Of a stretch of 62,899 bases of DNA, positions 24,283 to 34,159 are shown one piece after another (position 1 is the stretch's first letter; each line of letters begins with the position of its first letter). Made by a program: the position numbers and the translations under genes. This DNA is from [Clostridium] aminophilum (GTDB lineage Bacteria; Bacillota; Clostridia; Lachnospirales; Lachnospiraceae), in the NCBI RefSeq assembly GCF_900101295.1, contig NZ_FOIL01000013.1, positions 1 through 62,899 on the forward strand. Direction: 5' to 3'. Under the pieces are notes generated by a model. That model did not search any database and was not told the origin of the DNA. It was given only the letters and a program-made list of their open reading frames with translations.

Positions 24283-24967
24283 TCTGATTGCCAGCTCAGC
24301 TACATTTGGCGTGGTGCTGAGTCTGATTGCCTATGGCTTCGGAGTTCTCGTTAAGTTTCATTTTCACAAAAACTGGCTGAATCCGCTTCTGATCTCGGTC
24401 GTCATCACGATGAGTGTGCTCTCCGTGACGGGAATCAGCTACGACAATTATTATAAGAGTGCCGCATATCTGAGTTATCTTCTCACGCCGGCGACGGTTG
24501 CGCTTGCGATTCCGCTTTATGTTCAGCTTGAGCGCCTGAAGGAAAATGTTGTCGCCATCCTGTGCGGCCTTGTGGCGGGCGCGGTGACCAGCATGGGCTG
24601 TATTCTGGCTCTGGCGGCGGTGTTCAAACTCAGCCACGAGGAGTACGTGACACTTCTTCCGAAGTCTATCACAACAGCGATCGGAATGGGCGTGACGGCG
24701 GAACTCGGCGGTTATGTGACCATCACGGTTGCCGTGATCGTTATCACCGGAATTCTGGGAAATGTCTCCTGCGATTTCGTCTGTAAGATGTTTCACATCG
24801 TGGAGCCCATCGCCAAGGGGCTTGCCATCGGTGCTTCGAGCCATGCCATCGGTACGTCCCGCGCGATGCAGATCGGTGAACTGGAAGGCGCGATGAGTTC
24901 ACTTGCAATTGTTGTCTCCGGTATTCTGACCGTGATTGGCGCATCCTTTTTTGCGATGTTATACTGA
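24275..24967 (+). CDS. lrgB: LrgB/CidB-family membrane protein
   Basis: A 230-residue polytopic membrane protein, the partner of LrgA. Diagnostic segments are ATVALAIPLYVQLERLKEN, LLPKSITTAIGMGVTAELGG and ASSHAIGTSRAMQIGELEGA, with usual family length. The ATG at 24275 lies inside the end of lrgA and follows GAGTGAGG. The pair ends at a good terminator at 25053. No lytSR two-component system, the common regulator of lrgAB in other Firmicutes, is found in this window. Confidence 0.94.
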   Translation: MNDLIASSATFGVVLSLIAYGFGVLVKFHFHKNWLNPLLISVVITMSVLSVTGISYDNYYKSAAYLSYLLTPATVALAIPLYVQLERLKENVVAILCGLVAGAVTSMGCILALAAVFKLSHEEYVTLLPKSITTAIGMGVTAELGGYVTITVAVIVITGILGNVSCDFVCKMFHIVEPIAKGLAIGASSHAIGTSRAMQIGELEGAMSSLAIVVSGILTVIGASFFAMLY

Positions 24968-25052
24968 GAAAAAGATCCGGGGAAACAACGATAATATCAG
25001 CGTTTCCACAGAACCTCCGGCAGATGGTACGGATTTACAAAAAAATAACGGG

Positions 25053-25089
25053 CGGCCGCATGGAAAAAACATGCGGCCGTTTCTTTTTT
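25053..25089 (+). terminator. Rho-independent terminator after lrgAB
   Basis: CGGCCGCATG and CATGCGGCCG pair perfectly around GAAAAAA and are followed by TTTCTTTTTTT. Confidence 0.92.
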
Positions 25090-25211
25090 TGCCATGGAAG
25101 ATATCAACTGTCAGAAATGAGGCCGCCTCCGTCCGAAAATGCACAATTCGGTGAAATGCGGTATAATGGAGAACAGAAAACGTACGGACCGGACACATCG
25201 GGAGGAATAAG

Positions 25212-26894
25212 ATGAACGCGCAGGAACGTTATGCATATTGGATGGAAAAACTGTCGGATGAAGATCCGATGAAGAGGGAACTGGAAGAAATCCGGGGAAA
25301 TGCGGAAGAGATCACGGACCGGTTCTGGAGGGAGATTGCATTTGGAACCGCCGGACTTCGAGGTATCTGCGGGGCGGGAACGAACCGGATGAATGTTCTT
25401 ACGGTCGGAAGAGCGACACAGGGAATTGCCGATTACATTCTCGCATCCGGAGTGGATCCGGAGCGCGGCGTCGCGATTGCATACGACTGCCGATATCACT
25501 CACGGGAGTTTTCGGAACTGGCAGCGGAGATTCTGGCGGGAAACGGCATTGTCTCCTGGCTGTTCCCGGAGATGCGCCCGACGCCGGAACTCTCCTTTGC
25601 CATCCGGGAACTCGGCGCGTGTTCCGGAATCAATATGACGGCCAGTCATAACCCGAAAGAGTACAACGGATATAAAGTTTACTGGGAGGACGGAGCACAG
25701 GTTTCCGGGGAAATCTCCGAGGGAATGTCGGAGAAGATCGCCAAAATCGACCTGTTTGATTCACCTCGAAGAATGCCGCTGGACGAGGCGATAAAATCGG
25801 GACTTGTCCATATTCTCGGGGAAGAAATGGACAGAAAATATCTGGATTATGTGAAGAGTATCGCGCAGAGACCGGATAAAGATCTGAATAAAGCCGTAAA
25901 AGCGGTATATACTCCCCTGAACGGAGCCGGAAGTATTCCGGTCATGACGATTCTGAGAGAGAGAGGCTTTTCGGATGTGGCCATTGTCCCGGAACAGAGA
26001 GATCCGGATCCGGAATTTACCACCGTGGGGTATCCGAATCCGGAAGATCCGAGAGGATTTGCGTGTGCGGAAAAACTCGGACGGACGATAGGGGCGGAAC
26101 TCCTCATCGCGACGGATCCGGACAGCGACCGGATGGCGGTGGAGATCCGGAATGGGGATGGAGAGTACGTTCCGTTAAACGGAAATCAGACCGGCGCACT
26201 CCTGATTTACTACATGGCACAGGCCCGGAAGGAGCAGGGAAAACTTACCGGCCGGGAAATGATGATCAAATCCATCGTGACCGGTGATTTTGGACGGGCG
26301 GTATGCGAGGACTACGGCATACAGACATTTGAAGCGCTGACCGGTTTCAAGAATATCTGCGGACGGATTCCGGAACTGGAGAAAAAGGGTTACCGTTACT
26401 TTTTCGGATATGAGGAGAGCATCGGCTGTGCGCCGGGAGAAAAGGTGCGCGACAAGGACGGTGTGTGCGCGGCCATGCTGGTAATGGAGATGGCGGCATA
26501 CTATAAGAAGAACGGAATGACGCTGGAAGATGTGCTGAATGAAATGTACCGAAAATACGGGTACTACGCAGAAAAAGAGGTGTCCATCGTCCGAAAGGGC
26601 GAAGAGGGCAATCGCGAGATCCGTGGCATCATGGAGCGGTTCCGCACGGAAGCGCCGGATGCTTTCGCAGGCACGGCGATTCGCGGGAAGGTGGATTATC
26701 TGCAGGGATATAAGGATATCCCGGCATCCAATGCGATGAAATTTATTCTCGAGGACGGAAGCTGGTTCTGCGTCCGCCCGTCCGGAACGGAGCCGAAGAT
26801 TAAATTTTATTACTATTCAAAGAAAAACTCCGCGAAGGAATCGGCGGATGCCATTGCGGCACTCAGCGATGCGGTCGCGGAATGGGTCAGATAA
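25212..26894 (+). CDS. pgcA: Alpha-phosphoglucomutase (phosphohexomutase superfamily)
   Basis: Interconverts glucose-1-phosphate and glucose-6-phosphate for UDP-glucose and envelope sugar synthesis. The 560-residue protein is the usual length of PgcA. Visible motifs: substrate loop FGTAGLRG, the phosphoserine loop INMTASHNPKEYNG, metal-binding ATDPDSDRMA, sugar-binding GYEESIG and the phosphate-binding RPSGTEPKIKFYY. The start follows GGGAGG. A TATAAT at 25162-25167 is the probable -10 box. The yeiH gene converges on it from the other strand, only 13 bp away, with no visible terminator between them. Confidence 0.95.
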   Translation: MNAQERYAYWMEKLSDEDPMKRELEEIRGNAEEITDRFWREIAFGTAGLRGICGAGTNRMNVLTVGRATQGIADYILASGVDPERGVAIAYDCRYHSREFSELAAEILAGNGIVSWLFPEMRPTPELSFAIRELGACSGINMTASHNPKEYNGYKVYWEDGAQVSGEISEGMSEKIAKIDLFDSPRRMPLDEAIKSGLVHILGEEMDRKYLDYVKSIAQRPDKDLNKAVKAVYTPLNGAGSIPVMTILRERGFSDVAIVPEQRDPDPEFTTVGYPNPEDPRGFACAEKLGRTIGAELLIATDPDSDRMAVEIRNGDGEYVPLNGNQTGALLIYYMAQARKEQGKLTGREMMIKSIVTGDFGRAVCEDYGIQTFEALTGFKNICGRIPELEKKGYRYFFGYEESIGCAPGEKVRDKDGVCAAMLVMEMAAYYKKNGMTLEDVLNEMYRKYGYYAEKEVSIVRKGEEGNREIRGIMERFRTEAPDAFAGTAIRGKVDYLQGYKDIPASNAMKFILEDGSWFCVRPSGTEPKIKFYYYSKKNSAKESADAIAALSDAVAEWVR

Positions 26895-26907
26895 CCGGTG
26901 GAACGGA

Positions 26908-27939
26908 TTACCAGATGTTCATTACATGCTGAAGAAAGAGACTGATGACGGTGATGCCGCACCAGCAGCATGCGCCGAGAAGAATCGGCTTTCCGCCGGA
27001 ACGGATGAGTTTTGCCATATTGGAATTCAGCCCGATGGCAGCCATTGCCGTAATGATGAGGAATTTGCTCGTTTCCTTCAATGGAGCAAAGACGGAAGCT
27101 GAGATGCCGGAACCGATGAGAACGGTTGTAATGATCGATGCCATGACAAAATAAAGAATGAATATGGGGAACGCCCGCCGGAAATGAAAGCGGTGGTCTT
27201 CGGTATTTCCCCCTCTGCGTGCGCGGAGGAGGCCGAGGATCAGCGTGATCGGAATGATGGCGAGCGTTCTCGTCAGTTTCACGGTGACCGCTTTGTCGAG
27301 GGTGGAAGATCCGAGATTCCACATGCTGTCCCAGGTTGCCGCGGCGGCGGTTACGGAGCTGGTGTCATTGATCGCGGTTCCGGCAAAGATACCGAAACTT
27401 TCTCCGGAGGTGGTATCGAAGCCGATAGCGTGCCCCAGCATCGGGAAGAAGACAGCAGCCAGCACGTTGAAGAAAAAGATGACGGAGATGGCCTGAGCGA
27501 CCTCATCGTCATCCGCATCGATGACCGGAGCGGTGGCGGCGATGGCGCTTCCGCCGCAGATGGAAGAACCCACACCGACAAGAATGGCGGTATTGCCCGG
27601 AATCTGCATTGCCCGGCGGAGTGCCCATGCAATGATCAGAGAGGTGGATATTGTGCAGAGGATGATCGGAAGGGACTGACGGCCGGTTCGGATGACAACG
27701 TGGAGATCCATTCCGAAGCCCAGGAGGACGACGGCTGTCTGCAAAATCATTTTGGATGTCCATTTGATACCGCTGTCAAACCGGTCCCGTTTCGTGAAAA
27801 AGACGGCGATCACCATGCCGGTGAGGATGGCGAAGACTGCGCCGCCGATGACCGGAAATATTTTTCCAAGGAGCCATGACGGGATGGCAATGGCAAGACA
27901 GAGCAGGATGCCTGCGAGATTTTTTTTGATAAAGTCCAT
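26908..27939 (-). CDS. yeiH: YeiH-family (UPF0324) membrane transporter
   Basis: A 343-residue protein with about ten membrane helices and the UPF0324 landmarks LLGFGMDLHVVIRTG, VGVGSSICGGSAIAATAPVI, GTAINDTSSVTAAA and, near the end, IGLNSNMAKLIRSGGKP. Family members are putative anion or sulfur-compound exporters; no substrate is firmly established. The gene is divergent from a LysR-type regulator 251 bp away, as yeiH is from yeiE in enterobacteria, so that regulator is its likely controller. The start is preceded by GAGGAAAC on the minus strand. Confidence 0.92.
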   Translation of the reverse strand: MDFIKKNLAGILLCLAIAIPSWLLGKIFPVIGGAVFAILTGMVIAVFFTKRDRFDSGIKWTSKMILQTAVVLLGFGMDLHVVIRTGRQSLPIILCTISTSLIIAWALRRAMQIPGNTAILVGVGSSICGGSAIAATAPVIDADDDEVAQAISVIFFFNVLAAVFFPMLGHAIGFDTTSGESFGIFAGTAINDTSSVTAAAATWDSMWNLGSSTLDKAVTVKLTRTLAIIPITLILGLLRARRGGNTEDHRFHFRRAFPIFILYFVMASIITTVLIGSGISASVFAPLKETSKFLIITAMAAIGLNSNMAKLIRSGGKPILLGACCWCGITVISLFLQHVMNIW

Positions 27940-28190
27940 TTTTGTTTCCTCTCATTTCGATGTGTATAGTAGATATCTTCCGGTCCGGATGGCGATCCTC
28001 AAACCGGCAGTTAACAATATACGTCAATTCAACAACAAAGATAAAATTATAATTACTAATAAATAAATAAGGAAAATTTATGAATATGCTTACCAAACCA
28101 GTCGGAAAAGAAGTATACTGAGAGCAGAAAACAAAACACAGAGGATTAACAGCAGGACAGATATGAGAAAGCAGACAGGAGTGAATTGCG

Positions 28191-29090
28191 ATGCTGGATC
28201 CAAAGATCATGACGTTTTTATGCGTCTGCCGGCACATGAATTACACCAGGGCCGCAGAGGAACTCCATATTACCCAGCCGGCGGTGTCTCAGCACATCCG
28301 CGGGCTGGAGGAGTATTACGGCGCCAGGCTCTTTGACTATCGCGGCCGCCGTCTTGAACTTACACCGGCCGGGCGGGAACTGGAGCGGGCGGCGGATACG
28401 ATGGCAAATGATGCCGAACTTCTTCGAGACCGGCTTTCCGCGAGACAACCGGTGCAGATGCCGCTTCATTTCGGCGTCACAATGACAATCGGAGAATATG
28501 TGATCGGACGTCCCCTGGCGGCATATATGCGAAATCATCCGGGCGGCGATCTCCGTATGGAGATCGCGAATACAGAGACGCTGGTCGCAAAGATGAAGAC
28601 GGGAAATCTGAATCTGTGCCTGGTGGAGGGAACATTTCAGCGAAAGGAATTTGATTGGGAGCGGTATGATACGGTGCGCTATATCGCTGTATGCAGCGTC
28701 CGCCATCATTTCCGGAAGAAGATCCGGGTTCTGGAGGATCTGTTGGATGAGCAGCTGATTCTCCGGGAGCCGGGAAGCGGAACGAGAGCCATTCTGGAGC
28801 GGCAGCTCTCCGGCAGGAACCTGTCGGTCGAGGATTTTCGCTCATCCATCCAGATCGGCGGAATGCATACCATTCTTGAACTGCTGGAGGAGGATGCGGG
28901 GATTTCGTTCATGTACCAGCCGGCGGCGCAGGAGATGATCCGCAAGGGGGTTCTTGTTGAGATTCCGCTGCAGGATTTTCAGGTCCGGCATGATTTTTCC
29001 TTTATCTGGGAGAAAAACAGTATATTTGGAGAGAGATACCGCTCGATCGCGGCGGAGATCACACAGCTTCGGAAAGGTGGAGAGAGATGA
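28191..29090 (+). CDS. LysR-type transcriptional regulator
   Basis: A 299-residue regulator with the N-terminal winged helix (MTFLCVCRHMNYTRAAEELHITQPAVSQHIRGLEEYYG) and a C-terminal effector domain from about residue 90. The FDYRGRRLELTPAGREL wing is typical. It is divergent from yeiH, and LysR proteins usually act on the divergent neighbour, so yeiH is the predicted target. The intergenic region is AT-rich and I could not fix a single T-N11-A site in it. The stop codon overlaps the patatin start by 4 bp (ATGA). A -10-like TATACT lies near 28114. Confidence 0.94.
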   Translation: MLDPKIMTFLCVCRHMNYTRAAEELHITQPAVSQHIRGLEEYYGARLFDYRGRRLELTPAGRELERAADTMANDAELLRDRLSARQPVQMPLHFGVTMTIGEYVIGRPLAAYMRNHPGGDLRMEIANTETLVAKMKTGNLNLCLVEGTFQRKEFDWERYDTVRYIAVCSVRHHFRKKIRVLEDLLDEQLILREPGSGTRAILERQLSGRNLSVEDFRSSIQIGGMHTILELLEEDAGISFMYQPAAQEMIRKGVLVEIPLQDFQVRHDFSFIWEKNSIFGERYRSIAAEITQLRKGGER

Positions 29091-30112
29091 AACATGAGAA
29101 TCTTTTGCGCGGGAAGACCGTTGCGCTTGCGCTTTCCGGAGGCGGAGCCAAAGGAGCATATCAGGTGGGCATGATGAAGGCATTGTATGAGGCGGGGCTG
29201 GACCGTTCAAAACTCTGGCTCTCAGGCACATCCATCGGAGCGATGAATGCCGTCTATCTTGCATGTCATAATCTCGAGACGCTTCGGGAAATGTTTTACG
29301 CCTTTGACCGGTCAGCGGGCCATGAGACGGTTCCGGTCACACCGTTTGATGTGGTGGGGAAGGCCCGGGAAGATGTCGTGGCCGGACGGGTCACTCTGGA
29401 GGAATTCCTGAACGAAAAGCGGTTTTATGCCATGGATCCGGCTCCGCTTCTGGAGTATTACCGGGAGACACTGCCGGATGAACTGTTGGAGCACAATTCT
29501 GTTCCGGTGGAAGTGTGCTGTTATTCGCTGATCGCGCGCAGACCGGTGCATTTCCGGCTGAATGGGCTTCCTGCGGAGGAGCAGAGAATGCTGGTTCTGG
29601 CCAGCGGAAGTCTCCCGTATGTCTTTCCGCCGGTGCGGTATCACGGGGATGTTCTTCTGGACGGCGGTGTCGTTCCGGAGATTCTGTTTCACGAGAGGAA
29701 GACGGGGCATAAGAGCGGAGGGCCGGATGAGAGCGGCCGGACAGAGAACGCGGAGCTGCAGCGGCGGATTTCGGTCGGTGGGGCTGCGGAGACGCCGGCG
29801 CCGCATGAAAAAATTCCGGTTCCGGCCATGTGTGAGATGCTGGAAGAGGAAAATGTCTGCGCGGACTGGCTGATCGGTGCATTTTTGAATCTTTACGATG
29901 AGGTCGGACGACCGAAGGAAGGAGCAGACGGTGTCTGCCGCCGCTATCGGGAACTACGGCCGTCGGTTCCGCTGGAAGAATCGCCGGGATCGGGCACGCT
30001 GGACTTTTCACCGGAAAAACTGGATTCTCATGAAAAACTGGGATATGAGGATACGGTACGGTTCCTTTGCTCATTCGTCTCCGAACAGGCGATGGGAACG
30101 TGCGGATATTGA
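29087..30112 (+). CDS. Patatin-like phospholipase/esterase
   Basis: A 341-residue cytoplasmic or membrane-associated lipid acyl hydrolase. The oxyanion loop LALSGGGAKGAYQVG, the nucleophile elbow GTSIG (Ser near residue 48) and the DGG dyad in VLLDGGVVPE (about residue 195) are all present. A stretch at about 203-255 (KTGHKSGGPDESGRT...) looks like a disordered insertion. It is translationally coupled to the LysR gene through an ATGA overlap, which is an unusual partnership. No terminator is obvious before the AT-rich promoter region of lon. Confidence 0.92.
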   Translation: MKHENLLRGKTVALALSGGGAKGAYQVGMMKALYEAGLDRSKLWLSGTSIGAMNAVYLACHNLETLREMFYAFDRSAGHETVPVTPFDVVGKAREDVVAGRVTLEEFLNEKRFYAMDPAPLLEYYRETLPDELLEHNSVPVEVCCYSLIARRPVHFRLNGLPAEEQRMLVLASGSLPYVFPPVRYHGDVLLDGGVVPEILFHERKTGHKSGGPDESGRTENAELQRRISVGGAAETPAPHEKIPVPAMCEMLEEENVCADWLIGAFLNLYDEVGRPKEGADGVCRRYRELRPSVPLEESPGSGTLDFSPEKLDSHEKLGYEDTVRFLCSFVSEQAMGTCGY

Positions 30113-30240
30113 CATAAAATAAAAGAGTTGTAATCTTAATAATGTAGGCAATAGGCCCAAGAGGTATATATATAATTTTTTTATTTTGGCTTTTTAAGTA
30201 TGCATGAACAGAAAAAGTCAGGCTGACAAAAGGAGAATAC

Positions 30241-32652
30241 ATGATCGTCATACCTGTTTACAATGCGATCCTTCTGCCGGGGATCCATCTGTATTTCAAG
30301 AAAAAGGAATTCCGGCAAACGTCCGGAAGGGATGCGGTTGCCGATGAGCCGGTAACATTTCTCTATGAGAAGGAGCTTCAGAACCGCGACAGTCTGACCG
30401 CAGACAATTTTTATCCGGTCGGTGCGGAGGGCGTGATCGAGGAGATCGGTGAAAATGATTATGTCACGCTTCGTGTCGACCGCCGTATTACGGTGGAGCG
30501 CGTGACCATCGAAGAGGACAAGACGATGCGGATCGCTTCCGCGGTCCGAAAAGATACGGCTGATCTTCAGGAAGAGGAAGAGCGGCAGATTTTCGAGAAA
30601 CTCCGCAGAGCGCTGGTCACATTTGTGGACAGCAAAGAATGGGGGGCGATCGTCCGCCCGTATATTGTCCAGTGGGAAAATGTGGCAGAGATCCTCTCAT
30701 CGCTCTCGAGCTGGCTGCTTCTCACCAATGAAGAAAAATATTCCTTTCTCGCCGAGGACAGCGCGAGGATACGGATGCATCAGATGGAAAAAGCGCTGTA
30801 TGAGTTCCTTGAGATGTCGAAACTGACCGGGGAGGCGCAGGACGAGCAGGAAGAGGATTATCACCGGATGGTCCGCGAGAGTGCCATCCGCCGTCAGCTC
30901 GATTATCTGCAGGATCAGCTGGATGAAATGCATCCGGAGGATGTGTCCGATATCCGGATGCTGGAGATGAAGATCAAAGAGAGCGGGATGAATGACGAGG
31001 CCCGGAAAGAGGCGGAACACGTTCTCAAGCGCATTGAACAGGAGGGAACGCAGAGCCAGGAGTACGGAATGCTGTACGACTATCTGGACTTTGTGACGGG
31101 GCTGAGCTGGAAAAAAGAGCCGGCACACCGCATTTCCCTCACCAGGGCGGAGAAAATTCTGGACGAGGATCATTTCGGGCTGAAGAAAGTCAAATCCAGA
31201 ATTCTGCAGCAGATTGCCGTGATGGACCTCAATAAAAAACAGTCCGGTTCCATCATTCTCTTTGTCGGAGCGCCGGGAACCGGAAAAACGTCCATCGGTC
31301 AGAGCATCGCGAGAGCGCTCGGAAGGCAGTATGTCCGCGTCAGCCTCGGCGGTGTGCGGGATGAGGCGGATATCCGGGGACACCGGAGAACCTATCTCGG
31401 CGCGATGGCTGGACGGATTATGGAGGGCATCCGCCGGAGCGGTGTCTCGAATCCGGTTATGGTGCTGGACGAGGTGGATAAGCTGTCCTCGTCCTACAAC
31501 GGCGATCCGGCCAGTGCGCTTCTGGAAGTGCTTGACCCGGAGCAGAATTTCTCGTTTACGGATCATTACATGAATGTGCCGTACGATCTGAGCGATGTCT
31601 TCTTTATCTGTACCGCCAACACTCTGGACACGATTCCGGAGCCGCTGCTCAACCGCATGGAAGTGATCAATTTCCCGGGATATACCGCGACGGATAAGTT
31701 TGAGATTGCGAAGCAGTACCTTCTTCCGAAGGCGCGGAAAGCGATGGGAATCAAGGAAACTCAGCTGACGGTCGGCGATGAGTCGATCCGGAAGATTATC
31801 GCGGACTTTACCGCGGAGAGCGGCGTCCGCGGTCTGAAAAAGAGGATGGAGACGCTCTGCCGTGCGGCAGCGGTCGAGATTGTCAAAAACAAAGGAAAAG
31901 GTCTGGATGTGAAGCCGGAGGATCTCCGGAAGCTTCTGGATATGAAGCCGATCCGCCACGATCAGGCCCTCAAGAAGAAGGCACCGGGCGTTGTGACCGG
32001 ACTTGCCTGGACATCGGCCGGCGGAGAGATTCTTTACATTGAGACGATTCTCATGAAGGGCAGCGGCCGGATCACCGTGACCGGACAGCTGGGGGATGTC
32101 ATGAAGGAGTCGGCGCAGATTGCGCTCAGCCTTGTAAAGTCCATGTTCCCGGAGAAGGGACGGATCTTTAAGGACAATGACATTCACATCCATATTCCGG
32201 AGGGCGCGGTTCCGAAGGACGGACCTTCTGCGGGAATCACCCTGACAACGGCGCTGGCTTCCCTGATTACGGGGCGGGCGGTATCACCGGAATACGCCAT
32301 GACCGGAGAGGTTTCCCTGCGCGGCGTGGTGATGCCCATCGGCGGACTTCCGGAGAAACTGATGGCAGCGGTCCGTGCCGGCGTGAAGAAGGTTCTCATT
32401 CCGGAAGAGAATACGGAAGATCTGGAAGATGTGGCGGATGAGGTCAAGAATAAGCTGGAGATCATCCCGGTGAGGGACGTGAGAGAAGTGCTCGTATTGA
32501 CCAAGGTCATGACGAAGGCGAGAGCGTCCAAAAACGAGCCGGCGGAAGAAAATTCCTCCGGCCGGAAAAAGGATGGCGGAACCTCCGCATTGAAGCCCAA
32601 AGAGAAGAAAAAGACAACGGCAAAACAGGGAAAGACAAAGCCGGCGGAATAA
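30241..32652 (+). CDS. lon: ATP-dependent Lon protease
   Basis: A cytoplasmic hexameric AAA+ protease that degrades damaged and regulatory proteins. The 803-residue chain has the Lon N-terminal domain (starting VIPVYNAILLPG), a coiled-coil middle, the AAA+ module with Walker A GAPGTGKT near residue 344 and Walker B VMVLDEVDKL, and the protease domain with catalytic Ser in PKDGPSAG (about 662) and Lys in GGLPEKLMAA (about 705). The last 45 residues form a Lys/Glu-rich tail not needed for the fold. Upstream DNA is AT-rich with TATATATAAT near 30165. A strong terminator follows. Confidence 0.97.
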   Translation: MIVIPVYNAILLPGIHLYFKKKEFRQTSGRDAVADEPVTFLYEKELQNRDSLTADNFYPVGAEGVIEEIGENDYVTLRVDRRITVERVTIEEDKTMRIASAVRKDTADLQEEEERQIFEKLRRALVTFVDSKEWGAIVRPYIVQWENVAEILSSLSSWLLLTNEEKYSFLAEDSARIRMHQMEKALYEFLEMSKLTGEAQDEQEEDYHRMVRESAIRRQLDYLQDQLDEMHPEDVSDIRMLEMKIKESGMNDEARKEAEHVLKRIEQEGTQSQEYGMLYDYLDFVTGLSWKKEPAHRISLTRAEKILDEDHFGLKKVKSRILQQIAVMDLNKKQSGSIILFVGAPGTGKTSIGQSIARALGRQYVRVSLGGVRDEADIRGHRRTYLGAMAGRIMEGIRRSGVSNPVMVLDEVDKLSSSYNGDPASALLEVLDPEQNFSFTDHYMNVPYDLSDVFFICTANTLDTIPEPLLNRMEVINFPGYTATDKFEIAKQYLLPKARKAMGIKETQLTVGDESIRKIIADFTAESGVRGLKKRMETLCRAAAVEIVKNKGKGLDVKPEDLRKLLDMKPIRHDQALKKKAPGVVTGLAWTSAGGEILYIETILMKGSGRITVTGQLGDVMKESAQIALSLVKSMFPEKGRIFKDNDIHIHIPEGAVPKDGPSAGITLTTALASLITGRAVSPEYAMTGEVSLRGVVMPIGGLPEKLMAAVRAGVKKVLIPEENTEDLEDVADEVKNKLEIIPVRDVREVLVLTKVMTKARASKNEPAEENSSGRKKDGGTSALKPKEKKKTTAKQGKTKPAE

Positions 32653-32669
32653 TCTGCCGGTAATGAGAA

Positions 32670-32706
32670 AGCTCCGGAGCGGCAGGCTGCCGCTTCGGAG
32701 CTGTTT
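32670..32706 (+). terminator. Rho-independent terminator after lon
   Basis: AGCTCCGGAGCGGCA and TGCCGCTTCGGAGCT pair with one mismatch around GGC and are followed by GTTTTTT. Confidence 0.9.
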
Positions 32707-32708
32707 TT

Positions 32709-32790
32709 TACGCGAGGAACGAGCCAAAGCCTGTGATTGCAAGAGACCTTGGCGACTGCCGCGAAACGTTTGAAACCCGTGAGGTGTGTT
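32709..32790 (+). repeat. Repeat fragment B1, left inverted flank of the cellulase gene
   Basis: Starts with ACGCG right after the lon terminator T-run. It carries AACGAGCCAAAGCCTG, also found at the end of hairpin-repeat copy 6, then CCTTGGCGACTGCCG (32747-32761), which recurs inverted at 34176-34190. A GCGAAAC...GTTTCG hairpin at its right end could serve as the terminator of the minus-strand cellulase gene. Confidence 0.65.
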
Positions 32791-32804
32791 TCGTCTCGCT
32801 AAAA

Positions 32805-34049
32805 TTACTGTCCGAGCATGAGGCTGCGGACCCATTTTCCGGTTTCTGTGAGATCACTGTCCTCCCAGTCCGCCGTCTTCTGGCAGCCCGGGGCGAGGAG
32901 GGCGGAGGTTTCCGCTTTGTTGCTGAGATTCCAGCTGAAATAAGAGATGTTGTTCTCTTTCAGCAGTCGTTTCCATGCCTCGGCACTCTCGTAGTCGATG
33001 CCGCCGTTTCCGGAGGCGTCACAGATGCTGAACTCCGAGACGATGACCGGTGTTCCGGCTGCCCGCGCACGGACAAGCTTGTCACGGATGCCGTCCTTGT
33101 GTGTCGCCGCATAGAAATGGAGGGCGTACATGACGTTTTCGGGACGGTTTAGCGGGTTGCCTGCCGGCTGATCCACGTCCTGAGACCAGGTCGGCGTGCC
33201 GCAGATGATGACGGCTTCGGGGCTGTTTTCCCGGATGACCGGAATAATCTGATCGGCATACTGCTTGATCTCGGCCCAGGTCGTGCCGCCGTTCGGCTCA
33301 TTGCAGATCTCATAGAGTACATTCGGTCGGTTCGCATACCGGGCGGACATCCGGCGGAAGAAATCCGCGGCTTCCCCGGTGTGCTGATTCGGATTTCCGT
33401 CGCTCAGAATGTGCCAGTCAATGATCACGTACATTCCGAGATGTTCCGTAGCCTGAACTCCCTGATCAATCAGGTTCTCCAGAGCGGTGCGGTCGCCGCC
33501 GGACAGATATCCGCCGTACTCCCCGGTGTACATGGCGAGCCGGACGGCATTGGCACCCCATCCGTCACGGAGCGTGCGAAATGCATCTTCACTGACATAC
33601 TGCGGGAACCAGGCGAGACCGTGTGTGCTGATTCCTTTCAGCTGAAAAGGATTTCCGGACCCGTCGATCAGGTCGGTTCCGCGGACGGAGAGAGCGCCGT
33701 GAACGGAGACAGGTGTCCCGGATTCGGCCGATGCGTTGGCGGAAACGGAACCGGAGGAAGACCCGTGAGAAGAACCGGCGGATGCGGGACCGGAACCGGT
33801 ATTGGTTCCGGAAGTGGCAGGACCGTATTCCGGGGATGCCGGCTCGGCGGCGCGGAGCTGTTCTGCAGCGGACGAACCGGTCAGACCGGACTCCGGAGAA
33901 GGATTCGCAGCGGACGAACCGGTCAGGCCGGACTCCGGAGAAGAATCCGCTGCTCGGGATACTGTCCCGCCGCATCCCACGGCAAGGAGAGAGGCGGAAA
34001 GGAGAACGGCCGCGTGATATCGCATGGAAGAATGGGAAAATGGATGCAT
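32805..34049 (-). CDS. GH5-family endoglucanase, lipoprotein
   Basis: A surface-anchored beta-1,4-glucanase of 414 residues: lipoprotein signal with lipobox AVGC, a Ser/Gly/Ala-rich linker to about residue 110 containing the duplicated SSPESGLTGSSAA, and a GH5 (subfamily 2-like) barrel. The barrel starts LIDGSGNPFQLKGISTHGL and shows IIDWHILSDGNPN, the acid/base Glu in YEICNEPNG and the nucleophile Glu in VIVSEFSICD. The ATG at 34049 is chosen because GAGGTG lies 6 bp upstream. It stands alone between two inverted repeat fragments. It would release cello-oligosaccharides at the cell surface. Confidence 0.93.
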   Translation of the reverse strand: MHPFSHSSMRYHAAVLLSASLLAVGCGGTVSRAADSSPESGLTGSSAANPSPESGLTGSSAAEQLRAAEPASPEYGPATSGTNTGSGPASAGSSHGSSSGSVSANASAESGTPVSVHGALSVRGTDLIDGSGNPFQLKGISTHGLAWFPQYVSEDAFRTLRDGWGANAVRLAMYTGEYGGYLSGGDRTALENLIDQGVQATEHLGMYVIIDWHILSDGNPNQHTGEAADFFRRMSARYANRPNVLYEICNEPNGGTTWAEIKQYADQIIPVIRENSPEAVIICGTPTWSQDVDQPAGNPLNRPENVMYALHFYAATHKDGIRDKLVRARAAGTPVIVSEFSICDASGNGGIDYESAEAWKRLLKENNISYFSWNLSNKAETSALLAPGCQKTADWEDSDLTETGKWVRSLMLGQ

Positions 34050-34159
34050 AAAAGTCACCTCGTTTTGTCTGTCTCAAAAAACGGGAAAAAGATATCATAA
34101 TGCTTTTTATTATGGGGCTATTATAACATTTTTTTGACGGGACACGAAAAAAGCTTTGC

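Noticed and set aside
30697-32193. 498-codon open frame on the minus strand opposite lon
   Set aside because: Shadow of lon, no start signal and no domain.
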